41,761 nt of DNA from CAZQQN01 sp964549595 (GTDB lineage Bacteria > Bacteroidota > Bacteroidia > CAILMK01 > CAYYUA01), in the NCBI GenBank assembly GCA_964549595.1, contig CAZJWK010000013.1, positions 1 to 41,761 of the forward strand, in the 5' to 3' direction. The position numbers and the translations under genes are program-made. Every line of letters begins with the position of its first letter. Within the stretch, counting starts at the first letter, position 1. Positions 33,738 through 41,761 of this stretch are shown one piece after another. Under the pieces are notes generated by a model. It did no database searches. It was not told where the DNA came from and saw only the letters and a program-made list of their open reading frames with translations.

Positions 33738-35963
33738 TTACTCTGGTTCTACCCTGGCTTTAATGGCTGAATGATAAATCCTGCTGAAATCGGCCAGGGA
33801 ACCCCAATCTTCCCCATCAACGTTAACCTGATTACCTTTCACATGGCCCAGATTAAAGAAAGGCAGCCCCTTTTTCTCAACCATAGCTTCAAAGGCGGTT
33901 TGGTTTTCCGGTTTGACTGAGATCAATGCCCGGCTTTGACTTTCCCCGAAAAGAAAGGCATCTTTTCTCACATTGGCATCGGTTTCTATGGAAAAGCCGT
34001 AGCTTTTTGGAATGGCGGCTTCTATCAGGGTAGTGAACAAACCTCCTTCGGAAACATCGTGAGCAGATTGAATTTTTCCCTCAGCAATAAGCTTTTTGAG
34101 GGTATTGTGAAGCAGCGTTTCCTCATCCAGGTCAAAACTTGGTGCTGGGGAGTAGCGATACCCCAGGTAATTTAAAACATATTGAGAACAACCAATATCT
34201 TCTCGAATAGGCCCCAGTAAGTAAATAACATCACCTTCTGCTTTAAAATCCAGCGTCATGTGGTTTTGCCGGTCCTGAAGAAGGCCAACCATACCAATGG
34301 CGGGTGTAGGAAGAACAGGGCCACCATTCGGTGAGTGATTGTAAAAACTGACGTTTCCACCGGTAACCGGCGTATCGAACTTGTTACAGGCAGCAGTCAA
34401 CCCTTGGATGGTATTGACAAATTGCCAATAGACTTCCGGATTCAAAGGATTACCAAAATTCAGGCAATTCGTTATGGCGGTGGGCTCTCCACCGGAACAA
34501 ACAATGTTTCGTGCGGCCTCTGCCACAGCGATAGCCGCTCCATTAAAGGGATCTGAATACACATAAGAAGCATTGCAGTCGGTCGTCAGGGCCAGCGCCT
34601 TTTTAGTGCCCTTTATTCGGGTAATGGCAGCATCGGAAGGTTTATTGGTAGTCATGGTGTTGGTTTGTACCATCGAATCATACTGTTCGGTCACCCAATT
34701 TTTAGAGGCAATAACAGGGTTGGCTAACAAGCTTTTTCCAACTTCGGCCAAATTTTCAGGGACCGGGATTTGGTTAATATCAAAAGTTTCAATATCCCTT
34801 AAATAGTCAGGCGTTTTGGTTTCCCGCTCATAAACAGGGGCTTCACCACCCAGCACCAGTGCCTCCGGAGAGATGTGAGCGACCCTTTCCCCGTTCATAA
34901 AGTATTGCAAGCCTTCGGAATGATCTGTTACTTCGCCGATAATGGCGCAATTCAAATCCCATTTATTGAAAATGCCTTCCACGATATTCTCTTTTCCTTT
35001 TTCTACCACCACGAGCATCCGTTCCTGGGATTCGGAAAGCAGAATTTCTGTGGCATTCATATCCTTTTGGCGTAGGGGTACCCTGTCCAGGTAAACATGC
35101 ATTCCTGCACCTCCTTTTTCAGCCATCTCAGAAGTGGAGCAGCTTATACCCGCAGCCCCCATATCCTGCATTCCTACTACAGCCCCAGAATGAATGGCTT
35201 CCAGTGTAGCCTCCAATAAAAGTTTTTCCTGAAAAGGATCACCCACTTGCACAGCCGGTAAGTTTTCCGAAGATTCCTCTGTGATATCCTCCGAAGCGAA
35301 AGTTGCTCCATGAATACCGTCTTTACCGGTAGCAGAGCCGACAATGTAAACCGGATTGCCCTTTCCCTCGGCCTTAGCCGAAATGGTATTTCCGACATCT
35401 ACCATACCCACAGACATGGCATTAATGAGTGGGTTCACGTTATAGCTTTGGTCAAAATATATTTCACCACCTACTGTAGGCACACCAAATGAGTTACCGT
35501 AGTCACCGATACCCTTTACCACTCCTCTAAGCAAATGCTGGGTTTGGGGACTATTCAAATCTCCGAATCTTAATGAATTCAATGCGGCTACCGGACGAGC
35601 CCCCATAGTAAAAATATCGCGATGAATACCCCCTACGCCTGTAGCAGCTCCCTGATAAGGTTCAATGGCTGAAGGGTGATTATGGGATTCCATTTTGAAG
35701 GCTACGGCCCGACCGCCTCCAATGTCTACTAAGCCTGCATTTTCTTCACCAGCTTCGGCTAAAATGTGTTTTCCTTGTTTGGGCAAGGTTTTTAACCAGG
35801 CAACCGAATTTTTATAACAGCAATGCTCGGACCACATGACTGAGAACATGCCAATCTCCGTAAAATTAGGCTTGCGCCCCATTAAGGCTATTATTTTTTC
35901 AAATTCATCGGGAGTTAATCCCAATTCGGTAGCGTTATCGACAGTGACCTCCGAGTACTCCAA
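33738..35963 (-). CDS. purL: Phosphoribosylformylglycinamidine synthase subunit PurL
   Basis: The ATP-dependent FGAM synthetase of purine synthesis, small type, working with PurS and PurQ (not in the window). The 741-residue protein aligns over the whole usual length, with GMFSVMWSEHCCYKNS, SHNHPSAIEPYQGAATGVGG, GDYGNSFGVPTVGGE and AHDVSEGGL. The start is unclear: the first in-frame start codon is TTG at 35963, which overlaps a TAGGATTG box. The frame stays open upstream to a TAA at 35991-35993 that directly follows an ATG. See the finding on this. It is the third purine gene here but is separated from purEK by 15 kb. Confidence 0.95.
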   Translation of the reverse strand: MEYSEVTVDNATELGLTPDEFEKIIALMGRKPNFTEIGMFSVMWSEHCCYKNSVAWLKTLPKQGKHILAEAGEENAGLVDIGGGRAVAFKMESHNHPSAIEPYQGAATGVGGIHRDIFTMGARPVAALNSLRFGDLNSPQTQHLLRGVVKGIGDYGNSFGVPTVGGEIYFDQSYNVNPLINAMSVGMVDVGNTISAKAEGKGNPVYIVGSATGKDGIHGATFASEDITEESSENLPAVQVGDPFQEKLLLEATLEAIHSGAVVGMQDMGAAGISCSTSEMAEKGGAGMHVYLDRVPLRQKDMNATEILLSESQERMLVVVEKGKENIVEGIFNKWDLNCAIIGEVTDHSEGLQYFMNGERVAHISPEALVLGGEAPVYERETKTPDYLRDIETFDINQIPVPENLAEVGKSLLANPVIASKNWVTEQYDSMVQTNTMTTNKPSDAAITRIKGTKKALALTTDCNASYVYSDPFNGAAIAVAEAARNIVCSGGEPTAITNCLNFGNPLNPEVYWQFVNTIQGLTAACNKFDTPVTGGNVSFYNHSPNGGPVLPTPAIGMVGLLQDRQNHMTLDFKAEGDVIYLLGPIREDIGCSQYVLNYLGYRYSPAPSFDLDEETLLHNTLKKLIAEGKIQSAHDVSEGGLFTTLIEAAIPKSYGFSIETDANVRKDAFLFGESQSRALISVKPENQTAFEAMVEKKGLPFFNLGHVKGNQVNVDGEDWGSLADFSRIYHSAIKARVEPE

Positions 35964-36085
35964 TCCTATTATTTTTGTGGGTTCAATTTCTTACATGACT
36001 GTTCAAAATTACAATGAATTCCTTAAATTCACCGAGCTTTAAGGGTTCATTTATTGAGCCGGAGAGCACTAAATCTCTGTATTTT

Positions 36086-36733
36086 ATGCCACTGATTTAC
36101 CACAAGCAGTTGCCTTATCAAACCCAGATGGGGGTATGGAAGGTTGAAGAAACCATTGAAGACTTGAAAAGCAGACTCATTTTGGATGAGGATGAGCTGG
36201 CATTTTACAACACCTTAAATAAAGGTAAGAGGAACCTGCATTGGCTAAGTGGCCGGGTTTTAATAAGGAGCTTGCTCAATACCAATCATTTCATTGAAGT
36301 CCGGAGTGACGAATGTAATAAGCCCCATTTAGTGAATTTTGACTACGAATTGTCTATCTCCCACTCCCATGATTACGCAGCGGTAATCATCAGCAAAAAA
36401 AGGGTGGGAATTGACATTGAAGCAATACGACCGAAAATTAAACGGATTGCCCATAAATTCCTGAGAGAGGAAGAACAGGCAATGCTCTCGGACAATGAGG
36501 AAAAGGCCGTTAAACAAATGTATGTGATCTGGACCGGGAAGGAGGCTTTGTATAAACTTTATGGCAAAAAACAACTTAATTTCCGGGACCACATGCACTT
36601 TGAAAAGTTTGAATTGGGCTCTCCTGCCCAAGTAAGAGCCCATTTAGAGAAAAATGATTGGCGTAAATCATTTCTGGTAACATTCGAAGAGTTAGATGGA
36701 TACATGATGGCTTATAGCATTGAGGATGAATAA
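36086..36733 (+). CDS. 4'-phosphopantetheinyl transferase superfamily protein
   Basis: A 215-residue Sfp-type enzyme that attaches phosphopantetheine from CoA to acyl- or peptidyl-carrier proteins. The magnesium and catalytic residues are present: Asp110 and Glu112 in RVGIDIEAI, and WTGKEALYK with Glu153 and Lys157. The substrate-binding segments NKPHLVN and ELSISHSHDYAAV match the family. The ATG at 36086 gives the normal N-terminus MPLIYHKQLP. An upstream in-frame ATG at 36014 is possible but would add an unusual extension. No polyketide or peptide synthetase is nearby, so it may serve general carrier proteins. Confidence 0.9.
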   Translation: MPLIYHKQLPYQTQMGVWKVEETIEDLKSRLILDEDELAFYNTLNKGKRNLHWLSGRVLIRSLLNTNHFIEVRSDECNKPHLVNFDYELSISHSHDYAAVIISKKRVGIDIEAIRPKIKRIAHKFLREEEQAMLSDNEEKAVKQMYVIWTGKEALYKLYGKKQLNFRDHMHFEKFELGSPAQVRAHLEKNDWRKSFLVTFEELDGYMMAYSIEDE

Positions 36734-36786
36734 TTCCTTACCGCTTTAATCAAAAAAAAGGGGAAGTTTTCATTCCATTAAGCCAC

Positions 36787-37941
36787 CTAACTCAGTTTCT
36801 GAAGGGCATGCCACCACCTTTCTGGTATTTCATCACTTGAGGCCGCCAGGTAGTCTTCATAAGCGCAGGGGATAATGGCCTGATCCTTAAAATAGGGGTC
36901 ATAATTTTCTATAGGCACTCCCATCCACCAGCGATCCGTCTTTCTGCTTTTATAAAAAACAATCTTATGATCCTGTGCTTTAAGGGTGGTAATGTATTTG
37001 TAGAAATTCTCGCTATTTTCCTGGGGATGCTCCCGTTCTCGGCTTAAGTAACCAAAAACAAAATGCCAGATCATTTGTGCAATTAGTTGGGCCGTTTGGC
37101 CTTCCCTGTCGAAAGCAGCATTGTATTCATAAAAACCAATGGAAGTAATATTTTCACTTAAGCCTGCAAATTTGGAAAGAAGACAAGCTTCCTCTCCATA
37201 GAAACCATTTGGGGCCGGGTGATTATTGCCCGGTGCATCACTTTGACGAATACTGCCAATGTCAAAACTCAGGAAATCCCCGTGCCGGATCACAGGTTCG
37301 ATATTTTTCATGTTATCCCTTATCTTACCAACTCGGTAAAGGTCAAAATACATATCCTGGAAAGTTTCCATCTGACTATTCCCCACAAAATAATGCTGAA
37401 GCCCCAAAAAACTCATATTAAAAAGGTAGGAAGGGTCTCTGAGCAGGATATCTTGAAGGAATGTTTGGGGTTTTAAACGGTTTACTTCCTCATCCGTAAA
37501 ATCTATTCGATTATCCACGGTCACAAGGTTAACCATCCGATCCAGGGATTCATAAGCCAGGTAATTCAAATAAGTAATTTCCTGGGACCCTCCCATTATC
37601 ACAGGACATGCTCCAAGGTCCAGGAGCTCACTTAAAGCAAAGCTTAAGGCTTCTACTTTTTTATCATCATTTTTATCCAACACATAATTGCCGGCATCGA
37701 CAAGGTTTGAAGCCCATTCATCAATTTTCAATTCATAAAAAAAATTTCGTATCCAATCAGGAGAATTGTCCTCAGGGGAAGTTTTTATCCCCAAGATCAC
37801 CAGATCTTTATCCTTGATTTCAGGGGTCTGGTTTTCACTGTGTTTTTTAATCAAATTGCCTACATTAAAAACTTTCCCGTCATTGGTTTCTTCATTGAAA
37901 ACGGCCGTATTGACAGGTTCAAAAAAATGATGAAGCTCCAT
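36787..37941 (-). CDS. Arginase/formimidoylglutamase-fold protein with degenerate metal site
   Basis: A 384-residue member of the ureohydrolase (arginase, agmatinase, formimidoylglutamase) fold. Active members have GGDHS, DAHxD and SxDxD manganese motifs. Here these read GGSQE, DNRID and SFDIGSIRQSDAPG, so three of the six ligands are replaced (His to Gln, His to Arg and Asp to Gly). A manganese hydrolase activity is therefore doubtful. Homologous proteins with the same GGSQ and IRQSDAP pattern appear to be common in Bacteroidota, as I recall. It is 93 bp downstream of an amino-acid dehydrogenase gene on the same strand. Its job is unknown. Confidence 0.82.
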   Translation of the reverse strand: MELHHFFEPVNTAVFNEETNDGKVFNVGNLIKKHSENQTPEIKDKDLVILGIKTSPEDNSPDWIRNFFYELKIDEWASNLVDAGNYVLDKNDDKKVEALSFALSELLDLGACPVIMGGSQEITYLNYLAYESLDRMVNLVTVDNRIDFTDEEVNRLKPQTFLQDILLRDPSYLFNMSFLGLQHYFVGNSQMETFQDMYFDLYRVGKIRDNMKNIEPVIRHGDFLSFDIGSIRQSDAPGNNHPAPNGFYGEEACLLSKFAGLSENITSIGFYEYNAAFDREGQTAQLIAQMIWHFVFGYLSREREHPQENSENFYKYITTLKAQDHKIVFYKSRKTDRWWMGVPIENYDPYFKDQAIIPCAYEDYLAASSDEIPERWWHALQKLS

Positions 37942-38034
37942 AGTGCACGAAAATAATTAGGTAAGGAAAACGGTTTTGGCTTGTAAATTTACATTAATCT
38001 AAAGAAGTAGACTTATTCCAGAACATATTTCACC

Positions 38035-39279
38035 TTAAAGGACTTTTTCAAGGGCAATGGTATAAGCGGTTTTCATCATCTCCTTTCCTTCAGGGTTTTC
38101 CTCATGTAACTCTGAAATGGCATGCCTTATGGTGTTTGACACATCTGAAAAAATGGCTTCGTCTTCTATGGAAATTCCGGATTGCATGAGATACGCAAAT
38201 ACCCTGGCTATGCCAAGATTGGCAATGAAATCAGGAATGACATTGAACTGTTGGTCGGCAAATTCCGCTACAGGCCCGTAAAAAATTTCACTATCCGCAA
38301 ATGGCACATTGGCACCACAGATAATGACTTTCAAGCCATTCCGCTGAAGTCGCTCCAGTTGATCCTTATGTAACAATCGCGATGCGGCACCGGGGATTAA
38401 AGCGTCAGAAGGTAAATCCCAAACCTTAGCCTGGATCTCTCCATAATCCAATTCTATATCATCAGGATTTAATTGGTTGCCCTTTTTATTGCGAAAGAGG
38501 TGTTTGACCTCTTCAAAACCCAGTCCTTCCTTTCTTATAATACCCCCATCCCGGTCCACTACACCAATAATTTTTGCCCCGTTATAGGCTAAGTAATAGG
38601 CAGCAGCAGAGGAAACATTACCCCATCCCTGAATGATGACTTTTTTGTTGTTAAGCTGATCATTGTATAGATCAAAAAAATGTTCAGTAGCTTTAGCCAC
38701 CCCATAACCAGTAATTAAATCTGCAATCGTGAAATTTTTAGAAGGATCGGGGGTATAGGCTTGATCTTTAACGATTTTGGTCACGCCTTCATTCAATTGA
38801 TGAATTTTCTTTTTCTTATCATCGTCATCCGGGCAGAAACGCCCTATCAAAACCCCTTCTTGCGGATGTTCAACGCCATATTTCCGGGTTATAGGGATCA
38901 CTTCTTTCATTTCATCCACATTGAGGTCTCCTCCCGTTCCATAGTAATGCTTCAACAGTGGACTTACAGCCTGGTACCACCTTTCCAGCACCCCTTCCTT
39001 GCGGGCATCATTAGGGTCAAAATTTATCCCTGACTTGGCTCCGCCAATAGCAGGCCCGGAAACAGTGAACTTGATCTCCATGGTTTTAGCCAGTGAGACC
39101 ACTTCGTATTTATCCAGGCCTTTTCGCATACGGGTTCCACCACCGGCAGCCCCCCCTTTAAGTGAATTTAAAACCACCCACCCCTGGGCTTCAGTTTCCG
39201 GATCGTTCCATTCAAAAATGATTTCCGGTGATTGGTCCGCAAATTGTTGAAGAAGTGCCTTCATATTGGAATTTGACAT
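38035..39279 (-). CDS. Glu/Leu/Phe/Val-type amino-acid dehydrogenase
   Basis: A 414-residue NAD(P)-dependent oxidative deaminase. The N-terminal domain has GGAAGGGTRMRKG, then AKTMEIKFTVSGPAIGGAKSGI, with the lysines that bind and polarise the substrate at about Lys70 and Lys82. GTGGDLNVDEM follows. The dinucleotide fold shows VIIQGWGNVSSAAAYYL and VVDRDGGI. The substrate pocket does not reveal whether glutamate, leucine or another amino acid is preferred. An arginase-fold gene follows on the same strand. Confidence 0.9.
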   Translation of the reverse strand: MSNSNMKALLQQFADQSPEIIFEWNDPETEAQGWVVLNSLKGGAAGGGTRMRKGLDKYEVVSLAKTMEIKFTVSGPAIGGAKSGINFDPNDARKEGVLERWYQAVSPLLKHYYGTGGDLNVDEMKEVIPITRKYGVEHPQEGVLIGRFCPDDDDKKKKIHQLNEGVTKIVKDQAYTPDPSKNFTIADLITGYGVAKATEHFFDLYNDQLNNKKVIIQGWGNVSSAAAYYLAYNGAKIIGVVDRDGGIIRKEGLGFEEVKHLFRNKKGNQLNPDDIELDYGEIQAKVWDLPSDALIPGAASRLLHKDQLERLQRNGLKVIICGANVPFADSEIFYGPVAEFADQQFNVIPDFIANLGIARVFAYLMQSGISIEDEAIFSDVSNTIRHAISELHEENPEGKEMMKTAYTIALEKVL

Positions 39280-39495
39280 GAATAAGTCCTTTTAAAAACA
39301 GGTGCAAAAGTATGAAAAGAATTAATGGGTTACTTAGTATCGTAATAAAGGATTTAAATCGGAGGCGTCTCCAAATTTTACTTCCCCCGATAGCATTCAA
39401 TTGATTATAACCGCTCATGTTAATGGAATTACTAATTTTGCCTGTTTAATAAATAACCTCGACTGTCTATAAACTAATGCTTTGGCCTACTTTTT

Positions 39496-40542
39496 ATGAA
39501 GTTGTTCGCCTCTAATAACATATATTTTTTTCTCAGAAATCTATTATTTTTAGCACTTGGCGTTTTGATTCTTTATTTGGTTTTCAGGGGAGTAGATACT
39601 ACCAAAGTGATAAACCAATTAAAAGGCGTAAATTATTGGTGGTTAATATTTCCTAAAATTTTCTCAACCATAGCCCATTTCTTAAGGGCACTGCGCTGGA
39701 GGCTCGTTCTAAACACTTTAGGGTATTACCCTTCCAAGTTAAATACTTTTTTTGCTGTCCTAACTGCCTATTTCACAAACCTGGGTTTACCCAAACTTGG
39801 GGATTTCTTCCGATGCTGGGCTTTAAAACGTACCGATGAAATTCCTTTAAATGTTTCCCTTGGTTCAGTGATTGTGGAAAGATCGATAGATTTCCTCACC
39901 CTATTTGGTTTATTATTTGGTGTGTTAATCGCAAAATTTGAGATGGTAGGCAATTTCATCATGAATAACATCATTGAAAATATTGCCAGCAAATCATCCC
40001 ATTTTATAACAGAATACCAGATAACCCTGATAGTACTCCTAATTCTGGCCATATCCGGATTATTCATCCTGTTCATTTTCAGAAGGGCCTTTCGTCAAAC
40101 TTTCCTTTACCAAAAAACAAAAAGTTTTTTCAAAGGTATATGGGAAGGAATTCTTGCTTTGGTCCGAATGGAAAATAAGTGGAAGTTTCTGGTAATGACA
40201 TTTTTCATGTGGGTCCTCTATTACCTGCATTTCCAATTCATGTTTCAATCTTTAGCCGCCACTTCAGAAATTAGTGCGGGTAACGGTTTATTTGTTTTTA
40301 CCGTAAGTGGTTTTGGTATGGCTGCCCCTATCCAAGCCGGAATAGGTGCTTACCATTGGATTGTTTCTGAAGGGCTTCAGGTTTTAGGTTATTTGGAAGA
40401 TGTTTCCCTGGCTTTTGCGGTTGCTACTCACGGAGCCGGGGTAATTTACAAGTTATTGATGGGGGCTTTTGCATTGGTTTTTATTTTAGTGACTACCGGC
40501 AAAGTAATTATCAAAGAAAGAAAAGCTATAATAAAAGAATAA
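39496..40542 (+). CDS. YbhN/AglD-like (LPG synthase TM region) membrane protein
   Basis: A 348-residue integral membrane protein with about eight helices. It carries the features of the lysylphosphatidylglycerol synthase transmembrane family (UPF0104): RALRWRLVL near residues 63-71, LTAYFTNLGLPKLGDFFRCW, IVERSIDFLTLF and GFGMAAPIQAGIGAYHWIV. The aminoacyl transferase domain of MprF is absent, so it is not a lysyl-PG synthase. Such proteins act as lipid or glycolipid flippase-like factors. A sulfotransferase gene follows 62 bp downstream, which suggests a link with envelope or glycolipid modification. Confidence 0.85.
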   Translation: MKLFASNNIYFFLRNLLFLALGVLILYLVFRGVDTTKVINQLKGVNYWWLIFPKIFSTIAHFLRALRWRLVLNTLGYYPSKLNTFFAVLTAYFTNLGLPKLGDFFRCWALKRTDEIPLNVSLGSVIVERSIDFLTLFGLLFGVLIAKFEMVGNFIMNNIIENIASKSSHFITEYQITLIVLLILAISGLFILFIFRRAFRQTFLYQKTKSFFKGIWEGILALVRMENKWKFLVMTFFMWVLYYLHFQFMFQSLAATSEISAGNGLFVFTVSGFGMAAPIQAGIGAYHWIVSEGLQVLGYLEDVSLAFAVATHGAGVIYKLLMGAFALVFILVTTGKVIIKERKAIIKE

Positions 40543-40604
40543 GAGGATGTACCCATTACGGACAAAATTATATTAATACCTCACGGATAATTAACACGGT
40601 AAAG

Positions 40605-41666
40605 ATGTATTTAAAAAAGCCTATTTTTCTTCTATCCTCAGAAAGAAGCGGATCTAACCTTTTAAGATCCATATTCAGGGCTCATTCTAATATTTCAGCC
40701 CCCTCTCCTCCTCATTTACTAAATGCTTTTTATCCCTTGCTCCCTTATTATGGAGATCTTAATGAAAAGGAAAATTTTTTCAACTTATGCCATGATACGG
40801 TCAAAGTTCTTAACAGTCAATTGACAAAATGGAATAAAAGTTTCGAGCCCCGCGAAATACAAGAAAATGCTTCTGTAAGCAACCTTTTGGGAATAATGGA
40901 TTATGTGTATGCCAAAGCCGCAGAGGAGGAAGATAACGGTGACCGGTTATTCTTTAAGGAAATCAATACCCAGGAATATGCTTTTCAACTTTTAAATGGT
41001 TTCCCGGATGCCCAATTCATTTACCTGATCCGTGATCCAAGGGATTTTGTCTTATCTTCTATCAATAGCCCGAATCATCCGGGTGATATGGAGTCATTCG
41101 CCACTGACTGGAAGAATGAGCAACAAAAAATATTAGAGATATATACGGACCTCTTGGTTCAAAGGAAGGTATATGCCATCCATTACGAAGATTTACTCAC
41201 AAACCCTGAGGCCATTCTCAGAAAACTTTGCGGTTTTATTGAGGAAAGCTTCGAAGATAATATGCTGGAATTTTTTAAGAAGGAACAAACCCAAAAGGAA
41301 GCCAATCAAATTAAAAATTGGTCGAATACCCAAAAACCGGTTTTATCCGATAATTTCCAAAAATACCTTAAAAGCTTTTCAAAAGAGGAAATTGCTAAAT
41401 TGGAGGAGATCGCTTACTATGAAATGATGCTTACGGATTATCCTTTAACGTCAGACCTCCCCAAGCATTCATCCAAAACCGGATTAACAGAAAATATCAA
41501 AAAAGGTTTGCAACTCATCCGGAAATTGGTTACCGGTAAAACCATGTCTTTAAAGGAGATGAAAACCCGCAAAAACCAGATTCAAACGCGAAATCAAATA
41601 AAACAGAATTTGATGGAGAATGCCTCTCCTATTCTTAAAAGGCAATTTTCCAATTATTCGGCTTAA
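40605..41666 (+). CDS. Sulfotransferase family protein
   Basis: A 353-residue PAPS-dependent sulfotransferase, unlike the one at 14103 in detail. The phosphosulfate loop is LLSSERSGSNLLRSIF (about 9-24), and the 3'-phosphate site is YLIRDPRDFVLSSINS. It continues with YAIHYEDLLTNPEAILRKLC, typical of the family. The last ~100 residues are helical and charged. No signal peptide is seen. The preceding YbhN-like protein and the following aminotransferase tail point to a surface-glycan or glycolipid context. Confidence 0.85.
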   Translation: MYLKKPIFLLSSERSGSNLLRSIFRAHSNISAPSPPHLLNAFYPLLPYYGDLNEKENFFNLCHDTVKVLNSQLTKWNKSFEPREIQENASVSNLLGIMDYVYAKAAEEEDNGDRLFFKEINTQEYAFQLLNGFPDAQFIYLIRDPRDFVLSSINSPNHPGDMESFATDWKNEQQKILEIYTDLLVQRKVYAIHYEDLLTNPEAILRKLCGFIEESFEDNMLEFFKKEQTQKEANQIKNWSNTQKPVLSDNFQKYLKSFSKEEIAKLEEIAYYEMMLTDYPLTSDLPKHSSKTGLTENIKKGLQLIRKLVTGKTMSLKEMKTRKNQIQTRNQIKQNLMENASPILKRQFSNYSA

Positions 41667-41693
41667 ACAACATTAGCCCTAAAATTCAGGCAA

Positions 41694-41761
41694 CTACCCT
41701 TTATATGCATTCACCTTATCAATAACCCATTCCACTTCATTATCCGTTAATTCGGGAAACA
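41694..41761 (-). CDS. C-terminus of a probable DegT/DnrJ-type aminotransferase (partial)
   Basis: The last 22 codons of a gene that enters from the right edge. The peptide FPELTDNEVEWVIDKVNAY resembles the C-terminal end of PLP-dependent DegT/DnrJ/EryC1/StrS aminotransferases, which make amino sugars for surface glycans. With so few residues the assignment is tentative. It ends convergent to the sulfotransferase gene. Confidence 0.55.
   Translation of the reverse strand, partial: FPELTDNEVEWVIDKVNAYKG

Overview
The window reads as a chromosomal segment of a Bacteroidota bacterium, most like a free-living, probably marine member of the Cytophagia. The evidence is a TonB-dependent receptor paired with a DUF4249 lipoprotein, DUF4292 and DUF1992 proteins, an active/inactive M16 peptidase pair, many Cys-lipoproteins, TANNTTTG-type -7 promoter boxes just upstream of several genes, and few Shine-Dalgarno sequences. 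Nearly everything is chromosomal housekeeping or envelope biology. I see no rRNA, tRNA, CRISPR array, insertion sequence or prophage.

Layout. 0.3-4.1 kb (+): tsaD and a ParC/GyrA-type topoisomerase subunit. 4.4-6.4 kb (-): an MbnP-like lipoprotein and a MauG/MbnH-like di-heme lipoprotein, preceded by a perfect 21-bp palindrome. 6.5-10.0 kb (+): hemB, a small SAM methyltransferase and argS. 10.1-11.1 kb (-): rlmN. 11.3-15.0 kb (+): a DUF4197 protein, a 0.6-kb non-coding stretch with a 120-bp tandem repeat, an NSS transporter and a sulfotransferase. 15.1-18.3 kb (-): DUF4249 lipoprotein and TonB-dependent receptor. 18.4-27.9 kb (-): a long co-directional run (flippase, dut, sugar nucleotidyltransferase, TPR lipoprotein, DUF4292 lipoprotein, EnvC-like protein, lgt, purK, purE), which is an envelope-assembly block followed by purine genes. 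28.1-28.4 kb (-): DUF1992. 28.6-32.0 kb (+): M16 protease pair ending in a strong terminator. 32.2-33.6 kb (-): a carboxymuconolactone decarboxylase-like protein and its ECF41-type sigma factor. 33.7-36.0 kb (-): purL. 36.1-36.7 kb (+): a phosphopantetheinyl transferase. 36.8-39.3 kb (-): a degenerate arginase-fold protein and a Glu/Leu-type dehydrogenase. 39.5-41.7 kb (+): a YbhN-like membrane protein and a second sulfotransferase. The C-terminus of a probable DegT-type aminotransferase (-) runs off the right edge.

How the genes work together. Several modules are self-contained. MbnP/MbnH is likely a substrate/di-heme oxidase pair. ECF41 sigma plus decarboxylase form a regulatory unit whose predicted promoter is visible between the two genes. 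DUF4249/TonB is an outer-membrane uptake pair. Lgt serves the many lipoproteins encoded nearby. Flippase, nucleotidyltransferase, two sulfotransferases and the aminotransferase tail point to a decorated surface polysaccharide.

Most interesting items: the MbnP/MbnH-like pair with its palindrome, the tandem repeat whose hairpin shows a compensatory base change, the ECF41 promoter, the arginase-fold protein lacking half its metal ligands, and the missing conventional start codon of purL. I did not find a clearly unprecedented multi-gene system.
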